A stretch of DNA of 64,000 nt from an uncultured Sterolibacterium sp. (lineage in GTDB: Bacteria; Pseudomonadota; Gammaproteobacteria; Burkholderiales; Rhodocyclaceae). Where the stretch lies: contig CAILCO010000069.1 in the NCBI GenBank assembly GCA_903832735.1, positions 25,361-89,360 on the forward strand. Direction: 5' to 3'. Of this stretch, positions 9,891 to 21,104 are shown in pieces (the stretch's first letter is position 1; every line of letters starts with the position of its first letter). A model generated the notes under the pieces. The model saw only the letters and a list, made by a program, of their open reading frames with translations, did no database searches and was not told the DNA's origin. Made by a program: the position numbers and the translations under genes.

Positions 9891-10280
9891 ATGCGTCAAG
9901 AGATCGATGCCGATACAGATGCCTTGGCGCGAGAGGTGGTGGATGCCGCAATCAAAGTCCACAAGACACTGGGGCCAGGCTTGCTCGAATCGGTCTATGA
10001 AGCCTGCCTGGCTCACGAACTCAAATCGCGAAACCTAGCCTTCGAAACTCAAATTTCCTTGCCTATCGTTTACCAGGACATCAGGCTCGATACCGGCTTG
10101 CGTCTGGACATGGTGGTAGCGAAACGCCTCATCGTGGAATTGAAGGCAGTCGAAACCCTGCTGCCGATTCACGAATCGCAACTTATTACCTACCTGAAGC
10201 TATCCGGTTTGCGCCTCGGCATGCTGATCAATTTCAACGTCCGCCTGCTGCGCGACGGAATCAAGCGAATAGCCTACTAA
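9891..10280 (+). CDS. GxxExxY family protein (PD-(D/E)XK nuclease fold)
   Basis: The 129-residue product belongs to the GxxExxY family of PD-(D/E)XK-fold proteins, whose cellular role is unknown. The name motif is seen as GPGLLESVY at residues 28-36. The probable nuclease core is D73 followed by E83-L-K85 (RLDMVVAK...IVELKA), so the active-site residues look intact. The start MRQEIDADTD follows AGGAAAACAGGAA; a TTG 30 bp upstream is a weaker alternative. The gene is flanked on both sides by palindromic repeats R2 and R3 and interrupts the trp operon. It is less GC-rich than the trp genes, consistent with acquisition. Confidence 0.87.
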   Translation: MRQEIDADTDALAREVVDAAIKVHKTLGPGLLESVYEACLAHELKSRNLAFETQISLPIVYQDIRLDTGLRLDMVVAKRLIVELKAVETLLPIHESQLITYLKLSGLRLGMLINFNVRLLRDGIKRIAY

Positions 10281-10294
10281 CCAAAAAAATCATT

Positions 10295-10417
10295 TTCACC
10301 ACCAAGAACACCAAGGACACCAAAAGATGCAACGTCAAAATCTAAAAGGGCATGTTCTTGAATTTCGGCTTTCTTGGTGTCCTTGGTGTCCTTGGTGGTG
10401 ATAAAAGGGTCTTAAAC
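10295..10417. repeat. Dispersed CACCAAGGA inverted repeat, copy R3, with conserved right flank
   Basis: Same structure as R2: CACCACCAAGAACACCAAGG left arm, TCAAAATCT and TTCTTGAATTTCGG in the centre, and a right arm of three CTTGGTGTC-type units. The right flank GATAAAAGGGTCTTAAAC runs directly into the trpC start codon and supplies its AGGG ribosome-binding site. Confidence 0.93.
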
Positions 10418-11209
10418 ATGTCCGACATCCTGAAAAAAATTCTCGCCGTGAAGCGCGAGGAAGTGGCCGCAGCCATGGCCTTGGTACCGCTCGCCCAACT
10501 CCGCCTCGAAGCGGAACAGCAATTGCCGGCGCGCGATTTCGTCGCCGCGATACGGGCCAGGATCGCCACCGGCCTGCCCGCCGTGATCGCCGAGATCAAG
10601 CAGGCCAGTCCATCGAAGGGCATGCTGCGCACGGACTTCGATCCGGCGGCGATCGCCGCCGATTACCAGCGACACGGCGCGGCCTGCCTCTCGGTGCTGA
10701 CCGACCGGCAGTTCTTCAAGGGCGCGCCGGAATACCTGCAACAGGCCCGCGCCGCCTGCCGCCTGCCGGTACTGCGCAAGGATTTCCTGGTGGACGTCTA
10801 CCAGGTCTATGAGGCCCGGGCCATGGGCGCCGATTGCATCCTGCTGATCGCGGCCGCCTTGCCGCTGGCAGCGATGCGCGAGATGGCGGCGATCGCCGCG
10901 AACCTGGGCATGGCTGTGCTGGTCGAGGCCCACGACGGCGCCGAAGTCGACCTCGCCCTGCAACTCGACACGCCGCTCCTGGGCATCAACAACCGCGACC
11001 TCAAGACCTTCGAGGTCAGCCTCGCCACCACGGTGGACCAGTTGCCGCGCATCCCGGATACGCGCATCGTGGTCACCGAATCGGGCATCCTCGGCACCGC
11101 GGACGTCGCCCTGCTGCGCGCCGCCGGCGTCTCCGCCTTCCTCGTCGGCGAAGCCTTCATGCGCGCACGTTCACCGGGAGTGGAACTCTCGCGCCTGTTC
11201 TGTTGTTAA
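10418..11209 (+). CDS. trpC: Indole-3-glycerol-phosphate synthase
   Basis: TrpC closes the indole ring from carboxyphenylaminodeoxyribulose phosphate. The 263-residue TIM barrel starts [16 protein letters not shown] and has the catalytic and binding elements [47 protein letters not shown] and TESGI. The start ATG lies at the edge of repeat R3, with AGGG about 9 bp upstream. It is the last trp gene here; trpF, trpB and trpA are not in the window. The repeats and extra gene upstream may weaken coupling to trpEGD. Confidence 0.97.
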   Translation: MSDILKKILAVKREEVAAAMALVPLAQLRLEAEQQLPARDFVAAIRARIATGLPAVIAEIKQASPSKGMLRTDFDPAAIAADYQRHGAACLSVLTDRQFFKGAPEYLQQARAACRLPVLRKDFLVDVYQVYEARAMGADCILLIAAALPLAAMREMAAIAANLGMAVLVEAHDGAEVDLALQLDTPLLGINNRDLKTFEVSLATTVDQLPRIPDTRIVVTESGILGTADVALLRAAGVSAFLVGEAFMRARSPGVELSRLFCC

Positions 11210-11374
11210 AAAACAACAGCGCATCGCGCGCAGGCCATAAATAGTCACTTTCTCCTTGCCCCGACTGCTCTGCGAAGGGCAAACTGCCCGCAGCTTCACT
11301 AAGGAAGCGAGAAGCGCGGAGGCAGTTGCGAACACGCCAACCACGTTAAGTAATCCAGTAACAAGGCTAGAGTC

Positions 11375-11415
11375 ATGCGTCAACGCGTAAAGGCATCAAT
11401 GCGTCAATGCGTAAA
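11375..11415. repeat. 17-bp direct repeat upstream of the porin gene; rest of the 11210-11455 gap
   Basis: ATGCGTCAAYGCGTAAA occurs twice, separated by 7 bp (start-to-start 24 bp), about 40-80 bp before the porin start. The rest of the gap holds a bulged GGGCA/TGCCC hairpin at about 11270-11293 and no clear gene. The paired sites could be an operator, but I recognise no known regulator site. Confidence 0.6.
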
Positions 11416-11455
11416 ATTGAGTCCGCACTCTTCACCCACTAGGAGATACACAAAC

Positions 11456-12706
11456 ATGCAAAAGAAACTGATCGCTCTGGCAGTTGCCGGCCTCGTGTCC
11501 GGCGGCGCCTTCGCCCAGGCATCGAACGTCACCATCTACGGCCGCGCCAACCTCGTGCTGGACAACTACGCCGCCACCGGTTCGGTAACTGGTCCTGCCG
11601 CCGACTACGCTGGCCGCACCCGTATCGTTGACAGCTCGTCGCGTATCGGCTTCAAGGGTACCGAGGCTTTGGGCAACGGCCTGCAGATGAACTGGCAGTG
11701 CGAGTCGCAGGTGAACATGAACCAGGGCGGCACCAACGGCATGAACGGCTCCGTCGGGAACTCTTCCGTCGGTCTGTGCGGTCGCCAGTCCTACGCCGGC
11801 CTGTCGGGCGGTTGGGGCGAATTCCGCCTGGGTCGCCAGGAAGTTTATTGGACCGACGGCCGCATCAACGACATCGGCGCCAACGAACTGGCCACCAACG
11901 GCGGCATAGCCACCGGTGGCGGCGGCATCGTAGGCGGCGTCTATTCGCGCACCTCCAACGTCCTGTCCTACTTCACCCCGACCATGTCCGGCTTCCAGGG
12001 CGGTCTGCTCTATGTCGCCGGCGCCGAAGCCGCTCAGCAAGGCACAGCCGCCAATGGCAAGGGCTATTCCTTCGTGTTGAACTACAACAACGGCCCGATC
12101 GCCGTCAAGTACGACTGGGCCAAGTCCTACGGTCAGAATGCTGCCGGCAACCTGTCGACACCTGTCACGGGTCAGCCGCAGAACACCGGCTCCAAGCTGG
12201 CGATGGCTTACTTCTACCAGGGTGAAAGCAAGGTCGGTCTGGTTCTGGTCAGCGAGCAAAATGCCAATGGCGCTGCCCTCGCTGGACTGACCGCCGTCAG
12301 TGGTGCTCAAACCGGAACCCTCGTTCTTGGCAATACCCTGAAGCAGAACAGCTGGGACTTGAGCTGGGAACATTACTGGGGTAGCGGCAACTTCCAGTCC
12401 ATCGTGGAATACGGCAAGTCTTCCAACGCCAGCCTGTCCCAAGGCGGCGGCGCCTCGCTCGGTACCATGGACACAAGCCAGACCAATGCCAAGCAGTTCA
12501 CTATTGCCGGCAAGTACTTCTTCTCCAAGCGTACCGCGATGTACCTGACCACGGAGAAGATCACCAACGGCATGAATAACTGGCAAGACTTCTCCAACGG
12601 TGGCTACTCCGCATCCGCCGAGCAAGCTGCCGGCACGGGCCTGAGCGTTATCAGCCGTGGCGTCCAGGTCAAGGTCACCGCCTTGGGTCTGATCCACAAC
12701 TTCTGA
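11456..12706 (+). CDS. Gram-negative general porin (trimeric 16-stranded barrel)
   Basis: A 416-residue outer-membrane porin of the betaproteobacterial type. The signal peptide MQKKLIALAVAGLVSGGAFA is followed by the mature start QASNVTIYGRANLVLD. The text has the family-typical SSRIGFKGTEALGNGLQMNWQCES, a constriction-loop region around residues 100-130, repeated amphipathic strands, and a C-terminal ...LGLIHNF ending in Phe. AGGAGATACACAAAC precedes the ATG. A 24-bp-spaced repeat lies upstream and a strong terminator downstream, so it is probably transcribed alone at high level. Substrate preference cannot be read from the sequence. Confidence 0.94.
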   Translation: MQKKLIALAVAGLVSGGAFAQASNVTIYGRANLVLDNYAATGSVTGPAADYAGRTRIVDSSSRIGFKGTEALGNGLQMNWQCESQVNMNQGGTNGMNGSVGNSSVGLCGRQSYAGLSGGWGEFRLGRQEVYWTDGRINDIGANELATNGGIATGGGGIVGGVYSRTSNVLSYFTPTMSGFQGGLLYVAGAEAAQQGTAANGKGYSFVLNYNNGPIAVKYDWAKSYGQNAAGNLSTPVTGQPQNTGSKLAMAYFYQGESKVGLVLVSEQNANGAALAGLTAVSGAQTGTLVLGNTLKQNSWDLSWEHYWGSGNFQSIVEYGKSSNASLSQGGGASLGTMDTSQTNAKQFTIAGKYFFSKRTAMYLTTEKITNGMNNWQDFSNGGYSASAEQAAGTGLSVISRGVQVKVTALGLIHNF

Positions 12707-12744
12707 TCCGGCTTGATCTATTAAGTCATTCAGCAAGTTCTAAG

Positions 12745-12773
12745 AAGGCCACCCTCCGGGGTGGCCTTTTTTT
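12745..12773 (+). terminator. Rho-independent terminator after porin
   Basis: AAGGCCACC / GGTGGCCTT stem with a short CTCCGG-type loop followed by seven T residues, 38 bp after the porin stop codon. Confidence 0.93.
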
Positions 12774-12830
12774 CGTCACTTTCTCGGGCACTGGCACAGC
12801 CCCGCAGCATGCCGTAGTATCGTCATTCCT

Positions 12831-15422
12831 ATGCCGCAAACCTTCCTCGCGCAATGCATCAACGCCGCCCACGCGGCCAATAGCAGCGGGCAATACGCTA
12901 CGGCCATCAACTGGAGCCAACGAGCGCTGCAGCGGGTAGCCGATCTCCCCGAAGCCTGGTATCAGCTCGGCATCGCATTTCGCGGACAGGGGGAGACGGC
13001 GAAGGCCACTGACGCCCTGGTCCGAGCCGCTGCGCTGGCTTCCCGCAACCCCGATGCGCAAAACAGCATAGCCCTGCAGTTGATGGAACTGGGCGCCGAT
13101 CCCGAGGCAGAGCGATGTCTGAAGCAGGCGCTTGCTCTGGCGCCCAACTATGCTTTTGCCCACTCCAATCTGGGCCGACTTCGGGCCAAGCAAAATCTAT
13201 TTTCTGAGGCGGAGGCCGCCTTCAGGAAAGCCTTAGCACTGCAGCCCGATCTGGGGCCCGCCTACGCCAACTTGAGCGGCGCCCTGAATGCCCAAAAGCG
13301 CCACGCAGAGGCTGAACTGGCTGCACGCCGTGCCATCGAGCTTCTACCGCACTCGGCCCAGGCCTGGAGCAATCTTGGCGATGCCTTGCACGGGTTGAAA
13401 CGCTATCAACAGGCCGAGTCTGCTGCCCGCCGTGCCACCGATCTCGACCCGCAGTCGGCAGAAGCCTGGAGCAATCTGGGCACGGCCTTGCACGCAATGA
13501 AGCGCTATGCCGCAGCGGAAACGGCAGCGCTAAGGGCTATCGGGCTTGATCCCAACTCAGCGGAGGCGTGGAGCAATCTCTGCGCCGCCTTGCACGGGCT
13601 GAAACGCCATGATGCTGCAGAATCGGCTGCGCGCCGTGCCATCGAGCTTGAAGCGCAGTCGGCCGAAGCCTGGAGCAATCTCGGCGCGGCCTTGCTCGCG
13701 CTGAATCGCCCTGAAGCGGCGGAATCGGCTGCGTGCCGTGCCATCGAGCTTGAACCGCGCTCGTCCGATGCCTGGAGCAATCTGGGCGCCGCTATGCTCG
13801 CGCTGAATCGCCATGAAGCTGCACGATCCGCTGCGCAGAAGGCGATCGAGTTTGACCCGCAGTCGGCCGGAGCCTGGGGCAACCTGGGCGCCGCCTTGCT
13901 AGCCCTGAGGTGCTTTGCTGACGCGGAATCGGCTGCCCGCCGTGCCATCGCTGTTGAGCCGCAGTCAGACAATGCCTGGAGAAATCTGGCTGGTGTGTTG
14001 ACTGCGATGAGACGCCATGAGGAGGCGGCAGCATGCTTCGCCAAGTGCCTGGAATTCGACGCCAACGCAGAGTTCGCGTTGGGCGCTCTGCTGCACTCGA
14101 GAATGCAGATCTGCGACTGGGACTCCTTCGAAGAAAATCTGGCTCTTCTGAGTCGGAGAGTTGCGCAAAGAGAGAAAACCTCGAACCCCTTCAACGTGCT
14201 GGCGCTGACGACTGATCTGGCCGTTCAGCGCAAGGCGGCGGAAATTTTCGCTGCCGACAGGTTTCCGGAGAATGCCGAACTCGGCCCCCTCCCCGGATGT
14301 CACCGGCACGAGAAAATCCGCATCGGCTACTTCTCCGCCGACTTCCGCAGCCATCCCGTTGCTTTTCTGATGGCTGAAGTTTTCGAGTTGCATGACCGAT
14401 CGAAATTTGAGCTATTCGGCTTTTCCTTCGGGCAAGACAGCCAGGATGACATGCGCCTAAGGCTCAGCGCCGCCTTCGATAGTTTCATCGATGTCCGGGA
14501 AAAAAGCGACAGGCAGGTCGCGGAACTCGCGCGCGAGTTGGCTATCGACATCGCCATAGACCTGGGCGGCTTTACCGAAGATTGCCGGACCGGCATCTTC
14601 GCGCTGAGGGCCGCGCCGATACAGGCAAGCTACATCGGTTACCTGGGCACGATGGGGGCGCCGTACATCGACTATCTCCTCGCCGACAGGATCATCGTCC
14701 CCGAAGAGCACCGGCAGCATTATCGCGAGCAGATCGTCTATCTGCCGAGCTACCAGGCCAACGACACCAAGCGGCGCATTGCGCAGCGGATATTTACCCG
14801 TGCGGAACTGGGCTTGCCGGAGAGCGGATTCGTGTTCTGCTGTTTCAACAACAACTACAAGATCACCCCCGGGGTATTCGCTGTCTGGATGCGGATACTC
14901 CAGCAGGTCGCAGGCAGCGTGCTGTTCCTCTATGCCGACAATGACCTGGCGGCGGCGAACCTGAGAAAGGAAGCCGAGCGGCGCGGTGTCGATGGCGCTC
15001 GCCTGGTCTTCGGCAAGCGGCTGCCCGCGGAAGACTACCTGGCCCGTTATGCCGTGGCCGACTTGTTCCTGGACACCTTCACCTACAACGCCGGAACCAC
15101 CGCCAGCGACGCCTTGTGGACCGGCTTGCCGGTACTGACCTGCATCGGCGAGTCCTTCGCCAGTCGCGTCGCCGCCAGCCTGCTCGACGCCATTGGTCTG
15201 CCCGAACTGATTACGACGACAGAGGGCGATTATGAATCGCTGGCCATCGCGCTGGCATCGGATGCCGGCCGGTTGGCGCAACTAAAAGAAAAGTTGCAGC
15301 GAAACCGGCTGAGCACAGCGCTCTTCAATACGCCGCTGTTCGTCGAACATCTGGAAGCCGCCTACACGCTCATGGTCGAGCGGCATGAGGCCGGCCTGCC
15401 GACTGCGCCTATTCGAGTTTGA
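12831..15422 (+). CDS. TPR-repeat protein with SPINDLY/O-GlcNAc-transferase-like domain (GT41)
   Basis: An 863-residue protein. Roughly residues 1-440 are about twelve 34-residue tetratricopeptide repeats; seven from about residue 175 are nearly identical (AWSNLGxAL...KRxxAAESAARRAI). The C-terminal half is a glycosyltransferase family 41 domain: HEKIRIGYFSADFRSHPVAF, DLGGFTEDCRTGIFALRAAP, ASYIGYLGTMGAPYIDY, VFCCFNNNYKITP and the nucleotide-sugar segment DTFTYNAGTTASDALWTGLP. Such proteins glycosylate Ser/Thr of target proteins or take part in surface glycan assembly; the target here is unknown. No strong ribosome-binding site is seen at MPQTFLA. It is convergent with the aldolase gene 6 bp away. 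Confidence 0.9.
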   Translation: MPQTFLAQCINAAHAANSSGQYATAINWSQRALQRVADLPEAWYQLGIAFRGQGETAKATDALVRAAALASRNPDAQNSIALQLMELGADPEAERCLKQALALAPNYAFAHSNLGRLRAKQNLFSEAEAAFRKALALQPDLGPAYANLSGALNAQKRHAEAELAARRAIELLPHSAQAWSNLGDALHGLKRYQQAESAARRATDLDPQSAEAWSNLGTALHAMKRYAAAETAALRAIGLDPNSAEAWSNLCAALHGLKRHDAAESAARRAIELEAQSAEAWSNLGAALLALNRPEAAESAACRAIELEPRSSDAWSNLGAAMLALNRHEAARSAAQKAIEFDPQSAGAWGNLGAALLALRCFADAESAARRAIAVEPQSDNAWRNLAGVLTAMRRHEEAAACFAKCLEFDANAEFALGALLHSRMQICDWDSFEENLALLSRRVAQREKTSNPFNVLALTTDLAVQRKAAEIFAADRFPENAELGPLPGCHRHEKIRIGYFSADFRSHPVAFLMAEVFELHDRSKFELFGFSFGQDSQDDMRLRLSAAFDSFIDVREKSDRQVAELARELAIDIAIDLGGFTEDCRTGIFALRAAPIQASYIGYLGTMGAPYIDYLLADRIIVPEEHRQHYREQIVYLPSYQANDTKRRIAQRIFTRAELGLPESGFVFCCFNNNYKITPGVFAVWMRILQQVAGSVLFLYADNDLAAANLRKEAERRGVDGARLVFGKRLPAEDYLARYAVADLFLDTFTYNAGTTASDALWTGLPVLTCIGESFASRVAASLLDAIGLPELITTTEGDYESLAIALASDAGRLAQLKEKLQRNRLSTALFNTPLFVEHLEAAYTLMVERHEAGLPTAPIRV
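13353..14066 (+). repeat. Tandem 102-bp repeat array encoding TPR units
   Basis: Seven consecutive 102-bp units with recurring DNA strings such as GCCTGGAGCAATCT and GCCGTGCCATCGAGCTTGA. The DNA similarity, not only protein similarity, points to recent duplication or gene conversion and makes the array prone to change in repeat number. Confidence 0.85.
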
Positions 15423-15428
15423 CCCGCA

Positions 15429-16103
15429 TCAAACGACACCCTTGGTATTCGGCTGCTGGCCGTAACCTTCGAACTTCTCCAGCACCCGCGCCATCTCGTC
15501 TTCGGAAAGCAATTTCGGCTCGCCGATCTGTAGCACGCGCCAGTACTGCTCGCACAGGGTCTCGAGTTCGAGCGCCAGGGACAAGGCCTGTTTCAGGTCG
15601 CGCCCGACGGCGAGCATGCCGTGGTGGGCAAGCAGGCAGGCCGAGCGATGCTGGAGCGCCAGCAGGGCATGATCCGACAACTCCTGGCTGCCGAATATGG
15701 CATAGGGGGCGCAACGCACATCGACCCCGCCGAATCGGGCGATCATGTAGTGGAAGGCCGGAATGACGCAGTCCATGCAGGCCAGCGACGTGGCGAAGGG
15801 CGAGTGGGCATGAACGATGGCGCCAACCTCCGGGCGCCGGGCATAGATGTCGCGATGGAAACGCCATTCCGATGAGGGCTTGAGCTCGCCGAAATGCCTG
15901 CCGTCGCTGTTCATTGCGACGATGTCGGCCGGCGCAAGTTCTTCGTATGCGAGCCCGGTCGGGGTGATCAGGAAGCCGTCGCCGCTATCGCCATTGCTCC
16001 CATTGCCACTCCGCGCGCTGACGTTGCCGGCCGTGCCGCGATTGATGCCGGAGGCATTCATGGCGAGCGCCGTGGCGAGCACTTCTTCGCGCAGTTTGTT
16101 CAT
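15429..16103 (-). CDS. Class II aldolase/adducin family protein, probable DHAP-shunt aldolase paired with mtnA
   Basis: A 224-residue class II aldolase of the FucA/Ald2 type. The metal-binding histidines are in VHAHSPFAT and AHHGMLAVG, the phosphate-binding region is GNVSAR, and the catalytic acid is expected in SSEWRFH. The neighbour on the same strand upstream is mtnA, which makes 5-(methylthio)ribulose 1-phosphate or its deoxy analogue. Known DHAP-shunt operons pair MtnA with such an aldolase to yield DHAP and an aldehyde. The start is MNKLREEV; an ATG 18 bp upstream is an alternative. MtnB dehydratase is a related possibility, but no mtnC or mtnD is nearby. Confidence 0.8.
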   Translation of the reverse strand: MNKLREEVLATALAMNASGINRGTAGNVSARSGNGSNGDSGDGFLITPTGLAYEELAPADIVAMNSDGRHFGELKPSSEWRFHRDIYARRPEVGAIVHAHSPFATSLACMDCVIPAFHYMIARFGGVDVRCAPYAIFGSQELSDHALLALQHRSACLLAHHGMLAVGRDLKQALSLALELETLCEQYWRVLQIGEPKLLSEDEMARVLEKFEGYGQQPNTKGVV

Positions 16104-16120
16104 TTCAAAACCCCGAATCA

Positions 16121-16227
16121 TTCACCACCAAGGACACCAAGGACACCAAGAACTGCAAATCAAAATCTCGAACCGCCTGTTCTTGCGTATTTGGTTTTCT
16201 TGGTGAGCTTGGTGTTCTTGGTGGTGA
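16121..16227. repeat. Dispersed CACCAAGGA inverted repeat, copy R4
   Basis: Left arm TTCACCACCAAGGACACCAA..., right arm ending TTCTTGGTGGTGAA, central TCAAAATCT and TTCTTG strings as in R2 and R3. It fills the gap between mtnA and the aldolase gene on the minus strand, so it lies in their shared transcript. Confidence 0.93.
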
Positions 16228-16237
16228 AAATATTTTT

Positions 16238-17236
16238 TCAGCTTTCATCATGCCACGCCTTCAGCCGATCAGGCCGACAAATGCCGCGTTCGGTGATGAT
16301 GCCGGCAATCAGCCCGGCCGGGGTCACGTCGAACGCCGGGTTGACGACGGGGAACCGCCCGGGAGCGCCGAGTTCCGCGCCGTCGCGCTCCTCGATCGGA
16401 ATGCCGGCGCCGGTGGGGCAACTGAAGTCTACGGTGGACAGCGGCGCCGCAACATAGAAAGGAATCTCATGTTCGCGCGCCGCGAGCGCCTTGAGATAGG
16501 TGCCGATCTTGTTGGCGGTGTCGCCGTTGGCAGCGATGCGATCGGCGCCAACGACGACGATATCCACCTTGCCCTGACTCATCAGCAGGCCCGCGGCATT
16601 ATCCGCGAGCAGGGTGTAAGGCACGCCCGCCTCGGCCAGTTCCCAGCAGGTGAGCAAGCCCTGGTTCCGCGGCCGGGTCTCGGAAACCCAGACATGCACG
16701 GCGATGCCTGAGCGCTGCGCGGCATAGACCGGTGCCAGTGCCGTGCCATGGGCGACCGTGGCCAGCCAGCCGGCGTTGCAGTGGGTCATGAGCTTCACCG
16801 GCTTTCGGCTGCCGGCCAGTTCGGCGAGCAGTGCCAGGCCATGCCCGCCGATCGCGGCATTGGCCGCGGCATCCTCGCGGGCGATAGCGCGCGCCTCGGC
16901 CCATGCCGCAGTCGCCCGTTCTGCGGGGGCGAGCGGCGCGAGCAATCGGCGCATCCGCTGCAAGGCCCAGTGCAGATTGACGGCCGTCGGCCGGGTGCCA
17001 CCCAGGGTGGATATGGCCGATTCCAGCGCGGTATCGTCCGCCGCCTCATGGAGTGCCAGGGCGACCCCGTAGGCGGCGCAGGCGCCGATCAGCGGCGCGC
17101 CGCGCACCTGCATCGAGCTGATTGCGTGGGCAACTTCCGCCAGCGTCGTCAGCCGGCACGTGACGGCCTGATGCGGCAGCAGGGTCTGGTCAAGAATGAC
17201 GACGGCGTTGCCATCCTCGGTCAGCGTGGCAAACAT
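16238..17236 (-). CDS. mtnA: S-methyl-5-thioribose-1-phosphate isomerase
   Basis: MtnA isomerises 5-methylthioribose 1-phosphate (and 5-deoxyribose 1-phosphate) to the ribulose form in methionine or 5'-deoxyadenosine salvage. The 332-residue eIF2B-alpha-like protein shows the substrate-binding QVRGAPLIGACAAYG, the catalytic cysteine in MTHCNAG, ETRPRNQGLLT, and the catalytic aspartate in VVVGADRIAANGDTANKIGT. With the aldolase gene downstream it forms a probable two-gene salvage unit. Its leader contains a palindromic element. Confidence 0.95.
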   Translation of the reverse strand: MFATLTEDGNAVVILDQTLLPHQAVTCRLTTLAEVAHAISSMQVRGAPLIGACAAYGVALALHEAADDTALESAISTLGGTRPTAVNLHWALQRMRRLLAPLAPAERATAAWAEARAIAREDAAANAAIGGHGLALLAELAGSRKPVKLMTHCNAGWLATVAHGTALAPVYAAQRSGIAVHVWVSETRPRNQGLLTCWELAEAGVPYTLLADNAAGLLMSQGKVDIVVVGADRIAANGDTANKIGTYLKALAAREHEIPFYVAAPLSTVDFSCPTGAGIPIEERDGAELGAPGRFPVVNPAFDVTPAGLIAGIITERGICRPDRLKAWHDES

Positions 17237-17252
17237 TGATACTCTTTTATGA

Positions 17253-17331
17253 CCACATGGATCGCCGCGCTTCGCTCGCGATGACGACCTCTAGGGTCTT
17301 TGCGAGGAGCGCAGCGACGCGGCAATCCATG
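17253..17331. repeat. Palindromic repeat between secA and mtnA
   Basis: Two arms of about 33 bp, CATGGATCGCCGCGCTTCGC... and the reverse complement of ATGGATTGCCGCGTCGCTGC..., with several mismatches. It starts 4 bp after the secA stop codon. The arms look like the widespread 'GGATTGCCGCG...CTCGCAATGAC' intergenic palindrome of many proteobacterial genomes. Confidence 0.8.
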
Positions 17332-17334
17332 GCA

Positions 17335-20058
<2,724 letters not shown>

Positions 20059-20136
20059 GCGGTTACCCGTCATCGCCAGAATCGGCGAAAGTTTTTATTT
20101 TAGCACGGCTGCCACGGCGACTGCCCGGCCCCGGGC

Positions 20137-21051
20137 TCAGCGCCGGGCCAGACTCGTGCTGGCCTGCGCATCCCGCAGGAAGCGGTTGGGATTCAAGGCG
20201 ACGCCGTTCTGGCGCACTTCGAAATGCAGATGCGGCCCGGTGGTACGGCCGGTGTTGCCGACCTCGGCGATCTTCTGACCACGGCGCACTAAGGCACCGA
20301 CCTTGACGAAGACCTTGGAGGCATGAGCATAACGGGTGGAGAGACCATGACCATGATCGATCTCGATCAGATTACCGTATTCCGGGTGCACCTCGACGTC
20401 GCTGACCACGCCGCTCGCCGCCGCCATGATGGCGGTGCCGATCTGCGCAGAGAAGTCGACTCCTTCGTGGAGCGCACGCTCGCCGGTGATGGGATCGATG
20501 CGCCAACCGAAGCTCGAAGCGTTCCACTGCAGCGCCACCGGCAGGGTGGTCGGCAGCATGCTCTTCCTGACCCGTTCGTCGAGCAGTTGCGACTCGACCA
20601 GGGAGAGCGCATCGCCGCGCAACTCGACTTCCCGGCCGAGCGCATCGAGCGCAGCCTGCAACTCGGCTGACGACAACGGCGTCGGACGGATCAGCGGACC
20701 GCCCCGACCACCCTGGCCGCCTTCGGCTTGCAGGCGCTGCTCGGGCTTCAAGCCGGACAAGTTGGCCAGCCGCTCGCCGAGCGAATCGATGCGGATCAAC
20801 TGCGCCTGCATCTCGCCGAGCTTGACCGCCATGGCATTGAGATTGTCGCGCAGGAATTCGCTGCGCCGGTCATTGTCCGCTGCAGTGGTGGCGCGGAGCA
20901 ATTCCTGCAGGAAGGGCAGGCGGATGTCCGCGGCATGACGCACGGTGACGTAGGAAAACAGGGAACTCATGGCCAGCACCAGCAGGCAGAAACCGCCGCT
21001 GGCCAGGACTAGATGGCGCCAGGTAAGATGAAGGCTCTTGGCCTTTGCCAT
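20137..21051 (-). CDS. M23-family peptidase, membrane-anchored cell-wall hydrolase or hydrolase activator
   Basis: A 304-residue protein with a short cytoplasmic N-terminus, one membrane segment at about residues 14-35, a coiled-coil-like stalk to about residue 165, and a C-terminal M23 (LytM) domain. Zinc ligands are visible: HEGVDFSAQ (HxxxD), and HLHFEVRQNG for the HxH motif, with YAHASK between. All ligands appear present, so it may be an active endopeptidase. It sits between secA and the divergent dciA, as in many Betaproteobacteria. Confidence 0.9.
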   Translation of the reverse strand: MAKAKSLHLTWRHLVLASGGFCLLVLAMSSLFSYVTVRHAADIRLPFLQELLRATTAADNDRRSEFLRDNLNAMAVKLGEMQAQLIRIDSLGERLANLSGLKPEQRLQAEGGQGGRGGPLIRPTPLSSAELQAALDALGREVELRGDALSLVESQLLDERVRKSMLPTTLPVALQWNASSFGWRIDPITGERALHEGVDFSAQIGTAIMAAASGVVSDVEVHPEYGNLIEIDHGHGLSTRYAHASKVFVKVGALVRRGQKIAEVGNTGRTTGPHLHFEVRQNGVALNPNRFLRDAQASTSLARR

Positions 21052-21104
21052 TCGATCCGAGACAAGAATAATATGCAGTTTGTTCTCCCTTACCCTGAGG
21101 CCTT

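Noticed and set aside
11210..11455. Possible small RNA or tRNA in the trpC-porin gap
   Set aside because: I found only a bulged hairpin without a T-run and no cloverleaf; nothing supports an RNA gene.
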